The notes beneath the pieces were generated by a model that was not told the origin of the DNA, did no database searches, and saw only the letters and a list, made by a program, of their open reading frames with translations. This document shows, in pieces, positions 28,001 through 35,782 of a DNA stretch of 61,557 nt. The stretch lies in contig CAYXVG010000044.1 in the NCBI GenBank assembly GCA_964468205.1, forward strand, positions 1 through 61,557, in the 5' to 3' direction. How positions within the stretch are numbered: position 1 is the first letter of the stretch; each line of letters starts with the position of its first letter. Made by a program: the position numbers and the translations under genes. Origin of the DNA: CAWELS01 sp964468205. Lineage in GTDB: Bacteria > Acidobacteriota > Terriglobia > Bryobacterales > Bryobacteraceae.

Positions 28001-28372
28001 TTTCTGGAACCACTCATGTTGATCCGAAGTGTGATTCAGCACGAGTTCCGTAATCACCCGGATGTTACGGTCATGCGCGGCCAACAAGAACTCCTGAAAA
28101 TCGCGTAGCGTGCCGTATGCAAGGTGTACACCGGTGAAGCTCGCGATGTCGTAGCCATCGTCTCTCCATGGCGATGGGCAGAATGGGAGCAGCCAGATCG
28201 CAGTTATGCCGAGTTCCTGCAGGTAATCGAGCTTTTGTTTGAGGCCACGGAAGTCTCCCATTCCGTCACCGTTGGCATCGCAGAACGCACGAACGTGCAA
28301 TTCGTAGATAACAGCCTCTTTGTACCACTCGGGGTCTTTACCCAGCGTTCGTGATTGCTTTCTGCGCTTCAT
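25016..28372 (-). CDS. treS: Trehalose synthase-maltokinase fusion
   Basis: A bifunctional enzyme that isomerises trehalose to maltose (TreS) and phosphorylates maltose to maltose-1-phosphate (Mak/Pep2). It has 1118 residues. Residues about 10-560 form the GH13 TreS domain with NGDGMGDFRGL, VITELVLNHTSDQHEWF, DGLRLDAVPYLFEREGT (nucleophile D212) and LLAEANQWPED (acid/base E254). From about 595 the maltokinase begins with YMKKQRWFRGKART. It carries the aminoglycoside-phosphotransferase-like core HGDYHLGQVLWT and FVIIDFEGEPDRPLGERK, the catalytic and metal motifs of the family. It starts 13 nt after the glgE stop with AGAAGAGG upstream. Fusion of the two domains is known in several phyla and secures delivery of maltose-1-phosphate to GlgE. 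Confidence 0.96.
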   Translation of the reverse strand: MKRRKQSRTLGKDPEWYKEAVIYELHVRAFCDANGDGMGDFRGLKQKLDYLQELGITAIWLLPFCPSPWRDDGYDIASFTGVHLAYGTLRDFQEFLLAAHDRNIRVITELVLNHTSDQHEWFQKSRRAKADSRWRHHYVWSDSPQVYSDARIIFKDFESSNWSWDPVAKAYYWHRFYSHQPDLNYDNPTVRQKMLKVLDFWMDLGVDGLRLDAVPYLFEREGTDCENLPETHAYLKEVRRHIESRYEDRVLLAEANQWPEDAVAYFGEGDECHMAFHFPLMPRLFMAARMEDRFPVTDILDQTPAIPEQAQWAIFLRNHDELTLEMVTDEERDYMYRSYAHDPQMRINLGIRRRLSPLLGNRRRLIELMNGLLLSLPGTPVIYYGDEIGMGDNIYLGDRNSVRTPMQWSSDRNAGFSTGHTHRLFLPVNTDPEYHYESVNVEAQQQNANSLLWWMKRMIALRKQSAALSRGSMELLNPENKRVLAFLRRAGDETVFVIANLSHYPQPVEFDLSEFEGMVPVEMSGRVVFPRIGELPYFITLGPHDFYWFSLELAENEEARPVGLSREAAPVVRVAAWDAVFTGTAVNRLLRVLPSYMKKQRWFRGKARTIRTAEMADVIPMPNGRSQGTLIRLAYSEGENDTYFLPLSIATGEQVIEIWNHHSDSIIARLEGPDGDEGVLYQALHTDEFRQTLLDGISRRRLMKGREGILAASPSRAFRSMLRGAAERLGSRLLRAEQSNSSVVYGDQFILKLFRKLEEGTNPDLEIGRHLTERVRFENVPSVAGWLEYRQKNAEPVTVGILQEFVDSHGDAWQYTQDRLGEYFRRVLVERAEFDWPPESPQRHPLDSLEVELPPAAQSLIGGYLDDAQLLGRRTAEMHTALSTAKGASEFEPEPFTDFYRNGVYHGMISLEKRVIEVLYQRLPRIPASVRREARQVLQLDRRLVEFFRPIRDNRITGTRIRHHGDYHLGQVLWTGRDFVIIDFEGEPDRPLGERKLKRSALRDVAGMLRSLHYAPYAGLLQGAPDVIVMEDDLPRLVAWADFWYICTAASFLSGYLEVASGSTFLPTTGEQLRTLLDAFVLEKALYEIRYELNNRPDWVQVPIRGILSLAGEAVADK

Positions 28373-28385
28373 CCTCTTCTGCCGC

Positions 28386-30368
28386 CTACATGAAGTAATC
28401 GAAATGCCGCTCGGTTCGCACCCGCCGCCGTATGACTAGGACATGGGCCGGGTTGGAATGGGGGGCTAGTTCCACGTAATTTCGCGAGCCCTGCCACAAA
28501 TAGCGAGCCTCCGTAAGCAGGTCGTGAGCCTGATACGATCGGGTCGCATCCAAACCCAGCTCCTTCAAGTCCAGATCTAGATATCCGCTCTGCCGGTGGT
28601 GTGGATCCAGATTGACCACCACGAGCACGATGTTCGACAAGTCAGTTGTACGCTTGCTGTAACACAGCAGTTGGTCGTTATCTGAGCGGTGGAAATGCAA
28701 GTTCCTTGTGCTCTGCAGCGCCGAATTCGTCCTACGGATCCCGTTAACCCGGGCAATAAACTCCTTGAGGCTGTCCGGACGATCCAGGTCCCAGGTCCGG
28801 ATTTCGTATTTCTCTGAGTCCAGATACTCTTCGCTTCCCGGCTTCAGCGGTGTGTTTTCGCCGAGTTCAAATGCCGGTCCATAGATTCCGTAGTTCCCGC
28901 TCAGCGTCGCGGCTAGAACGAGCCTCGTAATGAAGGCCGGACGCCCCCCGAACTGAAGGTATTCGGGCAAAATATCCGGCGTGTTGGGCCAGAGGTTCGG
29001 CCGGAAGTACTCTTGCACCTCGGTCTGCGTCAGTTGCGTCATGTAGTCAGTGAGTTCCTGCTTGGTGTTACGCCAGGTGAAATAACTATAAGATTGCGTA
29101 AAACCAAGCTTGGCCAGTCTGTACATGACCGACGGCCGGGTGAATGCCTCCGCGAGAAAGATCGTCTCGGGGTATAACTCCTTCACCTCCCGGATCACCC
29201 ATTCCCAGAACGAAAATGCCTTCGTATGTGGATTGTCCACCCGGTAAATCCTGATCCCTTCCTTGCACCAATGTAGAATTACGTTCTTCAACGCTTCCCA
29301 CAAACGCTGCCAGTCATCCGTTTCGAAGTCGATGGGGTAGATGTCCTGATATTTTTTCGGCGGATTCTCGGCGTATTGGATCGAACCATCCGGCCGCTTC
29401 TTGAACCACTCTGGATGCTCGTGGACCCACGGATGATCGGGAGAGCACTGGAAAGCGATATCCAACGCAAGCTCAATCCCGAACTCTTTTGCTGCGGCTA
29501 TCAGCCGGCGGAAGTCCTTGGCGGTTCCTAACTCCGGATGAATTGCCGTGTGGCCGCCCCCCGGCGATCCAATCGCCCATGGACTTCCGACATCGTCGGG
29601 CTGATTCGCGGTGGTATTATTCGGGCCTTTTCTGTGGGTTCGACCAATCGGGTGGATCGGCGGAAGATACAGCGTGTCGAACCCCATCGACGCGACGTAG
29701 TGCAGCTTCCGTTCGCAGTCCTTAAAAGTCCCGTGCGCACCCGGAGTATCGGAGCACGAGCGTGGAAACAGCTCATACCAGCTACTGAAACGCGCTCTCT
29801 CCCGGTCCACCTGAACCGCCAATTCATGTTGGTATGTTGAAGCGTGGCGTCTGTCAAGGAGGTCGCGCATCCACTGTTCGAGAAGCTCATCGAGAGCCGT
29901 CTCGCGTTTCCGCTCCACTTCCACGCTTTCGTCGCGCAGGAGGTCAGCCCAAACCTTCAACTCGGGCGGGCTATCGGACTTCTTGATGCACTCATCCAGG
30001 AGTTGAGCGCCTGACAGGTAGTCAAGATGCGTATCCTGGTCAGCGGAGATTCGTTTTCGTAAATCATTGCGCCAGGTTTGAAACGGGTCGATCCACCCTT
30101 GAATCGTGTAACGATAACGGCCGATCTCCCCGACGGTGAAGACGCCTCTCCAGCGATCGTTCGCCAGACGGCTCATCAGTTGCGCTTTCCAATCCGTCTC
30201 ACTCTCGTTGCGGTAGAGAACCGCGCACGCAATTGTGTCGTGGCCGTCTGCATAGATATCGGCTTCGACTGCTACTTCCTCGCCGGGGGTCCGCTTGATT
30301 GCTACTCTTCCGCAATCGAATTCCGGATAAACGTTGTCAATAACGACACGGGATCTTTCGCTGTTCAT
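28386..30368 (-). CDS. glgE: Alpha-1,4-glucan:maltose-1-phosphate maltosyltransferase
   Basis: Transfers maltosyl units from maltose-1-phosphate to the non-reducing end of alpha-1,4 glucans. The 660-residue GH13 protein shows the GlgE-specific text throughout. These are the N-terminal domain (RVAIKRTPGEEVAVEADIY), YLPPIHPIGRTHRKGPNN, LDIAFQCSPDHPWV, RIYRVDNPHTKAFSFW (nucleophile D378), FLAEAFTRP (acid/base E407) and SYSYFTWRNTK. The GPNNT region and the helical insert near 120-185 match the known GlgE layout. ATG 30368 is preferred over TTG 30371, which is one codon upstream. It lies upstream of treS-mak in the same operon, with transketolase 82 nt before it. This gene defines the pathway as the GlgE route of glycogen synthesis. 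Confidence 0.97.
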   Translation of the reverse strand: MNSERSRVVIDNVYPEFDCGRVAIKRTPGEEVAVEADIYADGHDTIACAVLYRNESETDWKAQLMSRLANDRWRGVFTVGEIGRYRYTIQGWIDPFQTWRNDLRKRISADQDTHLDYLSGAQLLDECIKKSDSPPELKVWADLLRDESVEVERKRETALDELLEQWMRDLLDRRHASTYQHELAVQVDRERARFSSWYELFPRSCSDTPGAHGTFKDCERKLHYVASMGFDTLYLPPIHPIGRTHRKGPNNTTANQPDDVGSPWAIGSPGGGHTAIHPELGTAKDFRRLIAAAKEFGIELALDIAFQCSPDHPWVHEHPEWFKKRPDGSIQYAENPPKKYQDIYPIDFETDDWQRLWEALKNVILHWCKEGIRIYRVDNPHTKAFSFWEWVIREVKELYPETIFLAEAFTRPSVMYRLAKLGFTQSYSYFTWRNTKQELTDYMTQLTQTEVQEYFRPNLWPNTPDILPEYLQFGGRPAFITRLVLAATLSGNYGIYGPAFELGENTPLKPGSEEYLDSEKYEIRTWDLDRPDSLKEFIARVNGIRRTNSALQSTRNLHFHRSDNDQLLCYSKRTTDLSNIVLVVVNLDPHHRQSGYLDLDLKELGLDATRSYQAHDLLTEARYLWQGSRNYVELAPHSNPAHVLVIRRRVRTERHFDYFM

Positions 30369-30450
30369 CAAGTGTTTGACCTCGCGGGTGCGAAAGGAGA
30401 CAATGCGCCGAGCCTGTTGTTTCAGCGAAACTCGGGCGGTGCGGAATGCA

Positions 30451-32304
30451 CTATAGTAGTTGGGTCACTGCGGTAACAATGTGGCCAGCGGTGATTCCGT
30501 ACCGTTCCATCAGTTCGGGTCCCTTTCCGCTTCTGGGAATTCCGCGTACCGCAAGTTTGACCACTTGCGGGCGATACCGGGCGACAGCCGCTGACACTGC
30601 GTCACCGATTCCCCCATGAACATAGTGATCTTCGACCACCACAAAGCGTCCGGCTGTCTTCTCCGCGCAGGCTCCCAATGTCTCCTCGTCGATGGGTTGG
30701 ACACTGAACAGGTCGACAACCCGGGCCGCAATCCCGTCACGTGACAGGCGCTCATAGGCCTCCAGCGCCTCGAACAGCGTGATTCCGCCCGCCACTATCG
30801 TGATCACATCCGCGTCACTCTGCCGCACTACTTTGCTCTGACCCAAACCGAACTTGGACTCCGGGGCGTAAATCACCGGCGTCTTAGGCCGTGTCGTCCT
30901 GATGTACACAGGCCCGTCGGTCTCGATTGCCAAACGCACGGCCTCCCACGTACTTACAGCGTCGCTCGGGTAAAGGACTTTGAAGCTCGGCTGTGCGCAA
31001 AACAGCGCGATATCTTCGAGCCCCATCTGCGAAGGTCCATCCTCGCCAATCGACACTCCGGCGTGGCTGCCGGCCAACTTGATGTTGTTGCCGCCGATTG
31101 CCGCCATTCGCGCGAAATCATATCCTCGGGAAAGAAAGCATGCAAAACTCGCCGCGAATGGGATGCGGCCTTCCGAAGCCAGACCCATCGCGGCTCCGAT
31201 CATGTTTTGTTCGGCAATGTACATCTGGAAGAAGCGGTCCGGATGACGCTCCTCGAAGAGCGCGGTGTAAGTGGAATTCTTCACATCACCGTCGAGCACG
31301 ACTATGTCTTTGTTTACCTCTCCGGCTGCGGCCAGCGCTTCGCCAAAGGCTCTTCGCGTCGCCACCGATTCGCTGCCGTTTTGGTAGCGCATGAATTCGC
31401 GCGACGTCGCGCTTGGAGCAGGGCGCGGCGTGGTGGGCTTTTCTTCGGCCTGAGGTTTTGATCGGGCCTGGTGCTCGGCTGGCTCGGGGTGGCGAATAAC
31501 TGACTCTGCCGCGTGAACGTCAAGCGGTTTACCGTGATAACCGTTTTTGTCTTCCCACTCAGGTATCCCCTTCCCTTTAGTCGTCCGGGCGAGAATCACG
31601 GTGGGCTCCCCAGCGTGGTCCGCGGCCTGCGTGAAACGCTCGAGAAGATCTGTCACGTCATGTCCGTCGGCGATCAGAGCGTTCCAGCCGAATGCCTTCC
31701 AGCGGCGTTCATAAGCGTCCAGTCCGTGTCCCAGCATCGTTGGTTCGCTTTGGCCCAACCGGTTCACGTCGATTACCACGCACAGATTATCAAGACTGTA
31801 ATGTGACGCGACTGCTGCAGCCTCCCAGACGGCCCCTTCCATGCTCTCGCCGTCCCCCATGAGTACGTAAACTCGTTTCGAAGATCCGTCCAACCGCTTT
31901 GCGTTCAGCGCAATGCCGAGACCAGACGAGAGCCCCTGCCCGAGGGAACCGGTAGCGATTCTGACAAACGGCGCCCGCGGAGTTGGATGTCCTTCCAGGT
32001 CGGAGTCGATCTGGCGAAGGGAGAGGAGATCACTTGAAGCTATAAACCCAGCTTCGGCAAGAGCAGCATACAGCAGAGGCGCGGCATGCCCCTTAGATAG
32101 GATGAAGCAGTCGTTACCCATAGCAGCCGGTTCGGCTTCTCGCCTCATCACGTCGAAAAACAATACGGCCATGATCTCCGCGGCGGAGGCGCAGCTCGTG
32201 GGATGTCCGCTGCCAGCCGCAGTCGTCGATCGAATCGACTCAGTTCGCAGGCGCGTGGCACGCTCAATCAGATCGTGCATGAGATCGCGCTTTGGTAGTG
32301 CCAT
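30451..32304 (-). CDS. tkt: Transketolase, single chain with a Pro/Glu-rich inter-domain linker
   Basis: Moves two-carbon ketol units between sugar phosphates in the pentose phosphate pathway. The 617-residue protein has a TPP-binding half (GSGHPTSCASAAEIMAVLFF, ILSKGHAAPLLYAAL and the metal motif GDGESMEGAVWEA near 150-162). A pyrimidine-binding half starts near residue 310, with the catalytic Glu in IAEQNMIGAAMGLAS (E365). Between the halves, residues about 272-303 are rich in Pro, Glu, Ala and Lys, unlike a classical transketolase but like a joined pair of tktN and tktC subunits. ATG 32304 leaves 53 nt after the glycosyltransferase stop, whereas a 73-residue longer reading would overlap that gene and has no family match. 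It is upstream of glgE in the same operon. Confidence 0.92.
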   Translation of the reverse strand: MALPKRDLMHDLIERATRLRTESIRSTTAAGSGHPTSCASAAEIMAVLFFDVMRREAEPAAMGNDCFILSKGHAAPLLYAALAEAGFIASSDLLSLRQIDSDLEGHPTPRAPFVRIATGSLGQGLSSGLGIALNAKRLDGSSKRVYVLMGDGESMEGAVWEAAAVASHYSLDNLCVVIDVNRLGQSEPTMLGHGLDAYERRWKAFGWNALIADGHDVTDLLERFTQAADHAGEPTVILARTTKGKGIPEWEDKNGYHGKPLDVHAAESVIRHPEPAEHQARSKPQAEEKPTTPRPAPSATSREFMRYQNGSESVATRRAFGEALAAAGEVNKDIVVLDGDVKNSTYTALFEERHPDRFFQMYIAEQNMIGAAMGLASEGRIPFAASFACFLSRGYDFARMAAIGGNNIKLAGSHAGVSIGEDGPSQMGLEDIALFCAQPSFKVLYPSDAVSTWEAVRLAIETDGPVYIRTTRPKTPVIYAPESKFGLGQSKVVRQSDADVITIVAGGITLFEALEAYERLSRDGIAARVVDLFSVQPIDEETLGACAEKTAGRFVVVEDHYVHGGIGDAVSAAVARYRPQVVKLAVRGIPRSGKGPELMERYGITAGHIVTAVTQLL

Positions 32305-32357
32305 CGATGAGGCGACACGCGTCTCCGCCTTTTGTTTCCCGCGAATTCGAGAGCAGC

Positions 32358-33437
32358 CTACAAGCAGAGTTCGACTTGGTCGAGAAACGCTTCGGTTACC
32401 GCCGGCAGGTCGTATCGTTCCACTTGTTCCCGAGCGGCTCTTGCCAACTTGTTGCGAAGTTCCGAATCGTCGTGCAATAGGAGAATCGCCCCGGCGAACT
32501 CCTCCACACTGCCCGGCCGGCACAGCAATCCGTGCGGTACAACCTCTGGCGCCGAAGCCGCATTCGACGCGATCACGGGCAAGCCGGCAGCCATTGCCTC
32601 CAGGAACACGAGTCCAAATCCTTCTTGCGCGCTCGGCAAACAGAAAGCGTGCGCGGTGGTGTACTCACGCACCAATTCTCCGAAAGAGACATAGTCTACC
32701 CACTCGACTGTGCTCCCGAGTCCAAGCTCACGGGACAGACGCTGCCAGGGATCGCGCTGCGGCCCGCCGCCCACGATTCGAACCAGGAGATCCGGGACCC
32801 GTGAAACGGCTTGTGCCGCCGCCCTGAGTAGAGTATCGACCTGTTTTCGCTTGTAGTGCCGGCAAACGCAAAGGACAACGAAACGGTTGGCGGGAGGCGT
32901 TGCCCCGGATTCGCTGATCCGTCGCCGCCAAAACTTAAGATCGATCGCTTCCGGCACGATTCCGATTGGCCTATCGTAACCATAGCGCCGGCGAATATTC
33001 TCGGCACAGTACCGGCTGATGGTAATCACCCGGTCCGCCCGATGCACATGTCGGGCTTCCAGGCGTGCCTGCAAAACTATGCTCGCCTTCGTCAAGCCGG
33101 ATTCGAACGGCGCCGCGTCGCCGAGCACACCCTTAATGTTGGCGATATGTGGCGCTCCAGAGCGCGGCAGCGCGTAGCCGTCAACATCAATGCCGACAGT
33201 CGCGTCCAGTCCACTCAAATTTTGAAATCGGAGCAACTCGTTAAACGCAATGCGCCGGACCGTAAACACCGGGAAAGGGAATTGAGGCCTGATCTCCTCA
33301 ACCCTGACACCAAGCGCCTGGAATCCCTTTGCCAAATTGGATGTCGCCACCGCGCATCCACTGCCAGTCCGCGGATCCGACGGCATCGCCGTTATGATGC
33401 CGAGATTCTTTAGCTTCCGCTTACTGGAGAGGCTCAC
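32358..33437 (-). CDS. GT4-family glycosyltransferase
   Basis: A 359-residue GT-B glycosyltransferase. The N-terminal Rossmann half contains GSGCAVATSNLAKGFQALGVRVEEI, and the C-terminal donor-binding half contains VVLCVCRHYKRKQVDTLLRA, VRIVGGGPQ and the Glu-x7-Glu retaining motif in PSAQEGFGLVFLEAMAAGLPVIAS. It ends with a helix after the usual NKLARAAREQVERYD. It is the first gene of the minus-strand operon that continues with transketolase, glgE, treS-mak and glgB. A role in making or modifying alpha-glucan (a GlgA- or GlgM-like activity) is tempting, but the acceptor and donor are not defined by the sequence. GlgM-type enzymes are also GT4, so this deserves comparison. Confidence 0.88.
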   Translation of the reverse strand: MSLSSKRKLKNLGIITAMPSDPRTGSGCAVATSNLAKGFQALGVRVEEIRPQFPFPVFTVRRIAFNELLRFQNLSGLDATVGIDVDGYALPRSGAPHIANIKGVLGDAAPFESGLTKASIVLQARLEARHVHRADRVITISRYCAENIRRRYGYDRPIGIVPEAIDLKFWRRRISESGATPPANRFVVLCVCRHYKRKQVDTLLRAAAQAVSRVPDLLVRIVGGGPQRDPWQRLSRELGLGSTVEWVDYVSFGELVREYTTAHAFCLPSAQEGFGLVFLEAMAAGLPVIASNAASAPEVVPHGLLCRPGSVEEFAGAILLLHDDSELRNKLARAAREQVERYDLPAVTEAFLDQVELCL

Positions 33438-33738
33438 GGCAATTCCACAGTTCCCCTGAAACGCTGATCTCTTCAGGCATGTCTACATCGTAAAGGACCC
33501 GGTAGAGGCTTTTGCTGTTTCCACCTCTTGTGATACGGAACCGAAGGAGGACGACGACAGGTTCTGTACCGGGGTCAGCAGGATTGATGCGCCGGCGAAC
33601 GCCCGGGAGTTCAGGGTTCTTGTCGTCTCCCCTGATTTGCGGCGCGCTCCGGGGACTTGAAAGAGTCCGCGAGAACAGCTCGGGGCGGCTAACGAAGGGT
33701 CGCTCGCCCGGCGCGTCAAGTCTGGTGGCGCAATCCAC
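33421..33738 (-). CDS. Hypothetical protein, 105 aa, upstream of the GT4 gene
   Basis: A GTG-started minus-strand frame fills most of the 315-nt gap between the glycosyltransferase and the divergent CHAD gene and overlaps the glycosyltransferase start by 17 nt. The C-terminal half reads like protein (PVVVLLRFRITRGGNSKSLY then VLYDVDMPEEISVSGE), with alternating beta-strand character, but I recognise no family. The N-terminal half is Arg/Pro-rich and less convincing. It could be a leader gene of the GlgE operon, or the region may simply be the promoter and untranslated leader. Nothing else was seen in this gap. Confidence 0.3.
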   Translation of the reverse strand: MDCATRLDAPGERPFVSRPELFSRTLSSPRSAPQIRGDDKNPELPGVRRRINPADPGTEPVVVLLRFRITRGGNSKSLYRVLYDVDMPEEISVSGELWNCREPLQ

Positions 33739-33752
33739 TGGGAGTACGTTAT

Positions 33753-34652
33753 ATGGCTTATAGAATTTCCCTTGGCCGGGATGTGGAGTCCGCTGTTCGC
33801 GATGTGGCTCGGGAGCAAATCAACAAGGCTGTGCAAGAGCTCAATGTCGAAGGACTCTCATTTCATGAGCAGGTACATCAGGTTCGGAAACGTTTGAAGA
33901 AGATCCGCGGTGTTCTGCGTCTCGTGCGTCCCGCTCTCGGCGTGCAATACGCCCAATCCAACGCCTATTTGCGCGACCTAGGCCGTCAGCTTGCCGGACT
34001 TCGCGACGCCGAGGCGATGGTCGAGTCGGTTGAAGGACTGATCCAGCACGCTTCGGACGAGCAGGAGCGCAGCGCACTCAATCAGGTGAAGGAGTTACTG
34101 GTGGAACGCAGGGACAGTCTAAGCCAGGATTCTGGCTGCAAAGGCATGCCGATCGAATCTGTGGTCGAAAGACTCGAGCGTGCATCCACTATGGCGGGGA
34201 AGTGGAAACTGAAATCCCGCGGGTTTAAGTCTATTGCCGGCGGGCTGCGAAAGACTTACTCAAGAGGCTGCGCCGGACGCAAGCAAGCATACCAGGAGAA
34301 TAGTCCAGAGGCGTTCCACGAATGGCGCAAGCGGGTCAAATACCACTGGTACCACGTGCGGCTGTTACAGGAACTGTGGTCTGGGCCAATGAACGCCCGC
34401 CGCGACGAGGCGAAGCGGCTCGCAGATCTCCTCGGCGATGATCACGATCTCGCGATCCTGCAGGAACGTTTGACCAAGGGTCGTAATCCGGACCTCCACC
34501 CGGATGCGTTGGCAGCAACTCTCGCCGCGGTGCGGCGCCAAAGCTCAGAATTGCGGGACCAGGCTCGACCCCTCGGCCAGAAGCTCTTCGCCGAAAAGCC
34601 GAGGCGCCATATCAAAAGGCTGGGACGTCTTTGGCAAGCGGAAAGCTCTTAG
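33753..34652 (+). CDS. CHAD-domain protein
   Basis: A 299-residue all-helical protein made of one CHAD domain. Characteristic features are the repeated His/Arg/Lys-bearing helices: SFHEQVHQVRKRLKKIRGVLRLVRP in the first half and AFHEWRKRVKYHWYHVRLLQEL in the second, each preceding a DLG or LLGDDHDLAIL segment. CHAD domains bind polyphosphate through these conserved basic residues and several target polyphosphate granules. No CYTH triphosphatase domain is attached or adjacent, so this is a stand-alone CHAD. ATG 33753 is preceded by GGGAG. It diverges from the GlgE operon and precedes mscS by about 100 nt on the same strand. Confidence 0.92.
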   Translation: MAYRISLGRDVESAVRDVAREQINKAVQELNVEGLSFHEQVHQVRKRLKKIRGVLRLVRPALGVQYAQSNAYLRDLGRQLAGLRDAEAMVESVEGLIQHASDEQERSALNQVKELLVERRDSLSQDSGCKGMPIESVVERLERASTMAGKWKLKSRGFKSIAGGLRKTYSRGCAGRKQAYQENSPEAFHEWRKRVKYHWYHVRLLQELWSGPMNARRDEAKRLADLLGDDHDLAILQERLTKGRNPDLHPDALAATLAAVRRQSSELRDQARPLGQKLFAEKPRRHIKRLGRLWQAESS

Positions 34653-34755
34653 CGTTACCGCTGGGTCTTAAAACAGACGGTAGCCCCGCAACCGAAGCTG
34701 ACGCTTGGCCTGAAACGGATCGTCTTCAATGCCGGTCTCCCCCTCAAGGTTAGCT

Positions 34756-35718
34756 ATGTCACTCGATTTTCTTTCAAACTTCGAAACGTCCGGCATCGAG
34801 CAGTTCTATCCGTATCTGCTCGATCTCCTGCGAGCTGGCGTTGTGGTCCTCGGCGCATTTATCGCGTCGGCGCTCACGACGAAACTCTTCGTGAAATACC
34901 GGAACAGAATCGTCCGGACGATGACCCGCAGCGCTGGGGATCAGGCCGAGGCGATTGAGAAGCGCGCCGATACGGTCGGAAGTCTCCTCCAGAAAACAGC
35001 GGTCACGGTGATTTGGATAGTGGCCATCATTATGGCGCTCAAGGAAGTCGGTTTCGATGTCGGCCCGCTCCTCGCTGGCGCTGGAGTTGCCGGTCTGGCC
35101 ATCGGCTTCGGCGCCCAGAATCTGGTTAGGGATGTGATCACAGGTCTTTTCATCCTGCTGGAGAACCAGATCCGGGTTAACGACGTGGCAATCATAAATG
35201 GAACCGGCGGCTTGGTGGAGGAGATCAATCTCAGAACTACCGTCCTGCGAGGCCTGGACGGAGTCGTCCACATTTTCCCCAACGGCGTCATCAGCGAGCT
35301 GTCGAACATGACTCGGACCTTCTCGTATTATGTCTTCGACATGGGTATCGCCTACAAAGAAGATACGGATCAGGTCGCCGAACTGATGAAAGAGGTGGCC
35401 GAGGAGATGCGTCACGATCCGCATTATGGTCCGTTGATTCTCAATCCGCTGGAAGTGCTCGGCGTGGACAAGTTCGCCGACTCTGCCGTCATCCTCAAGG
35501 CCCGTATCAAAACAAAGCCGATCAAGCAGTGGGAAGTGGGGCGCGAGATGAACCGCCGTATCAAGAAGAAATTCGACGAGGCCGGAATCGAGATTCCATA
35601 TCCGCACCGCAGCATCTACTTCGGCGAGGCCAGCAAACCGGTGGAGTTAAAGCTCGACCAGGCTAGCCGCGAAGAGATCAAGGAGGTGGTTCGCGAAGTC
35701 CTGAAAGACGCGGCTTGA
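34756..35718 (+). CDS. Small-conductance mechanosensitive channel (MscS family)
   Basis: A 320-residue inner-membrane channel that opens on hypo-osmotic shock. It has three predicted membrane helices: about 22-45, about 75-97 (VIWIVAIIMALKEVGFDVG) and the pore-lining third helix with its Gly/Ala pattern GAGVAGLAIGFGAQNLVRDVITG. The beta domain with NDVAIINGTGGLVEEINLRTT and the C-terminal cytoplasmic cage segment YPHRSIYFGEA follow. ATG 34756 has AAGG 6 nt upstream; an ATG at 34729 would add nine residues with poorer context. The C-terminal tail (REEIKEVVREVLKDAA) is a short extra helix. With the neighbouring exchanger and MgtC it forms a group of ion and osmotic-balance genes. Confidence 0.94.
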   Translation: MSLDFLSNFETSGIEQFYPYLLDLLRAGVVVLGAFIASALTTKLFVKYRNRIVRTMTRSAGDQAEAIEKRADTVGSLLQKTAVTVIWIVAIIMALKEVGFDVGPLLAGAGVAGLAIGFGAQNLVRDVITGLFILLENQIRVNDVAIINGTGGLVEEINLRTTVLRGLDGVVHIFPNGVISELSNMTRTFSYYVFDMGIAYKEDTDQVAELMKEVAEEMRHDPHYGPLILNPLEVLGVDKFADSAVILKARIKTKPIKQWEVGREMNRRIKKKFDEAGIEIPYPHRSIYFGEASKPVELKLDQASREEIKEVVREVLKDAA

Positions 35719-35782
35719 CGCTGTTACAGCCCCGCCAAACGCTGGGTGGTCGCGCGAAGACAGAAAGGAAAGGTGCACACAA

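Noticed and set aside
32305..32523. 73-residue N-terminal extension of transketolase
   Set aside because: It overlaps the GT4 gene by 166 nt and lacks similarity; ATG 32304 begins the family pattern.
31913..32827. Plus-strand frame of 304 codons over transketolase and GT4
   Set aside because: It spans two genes antisense, is Arg/Ser/Pro-rich and has no motif.
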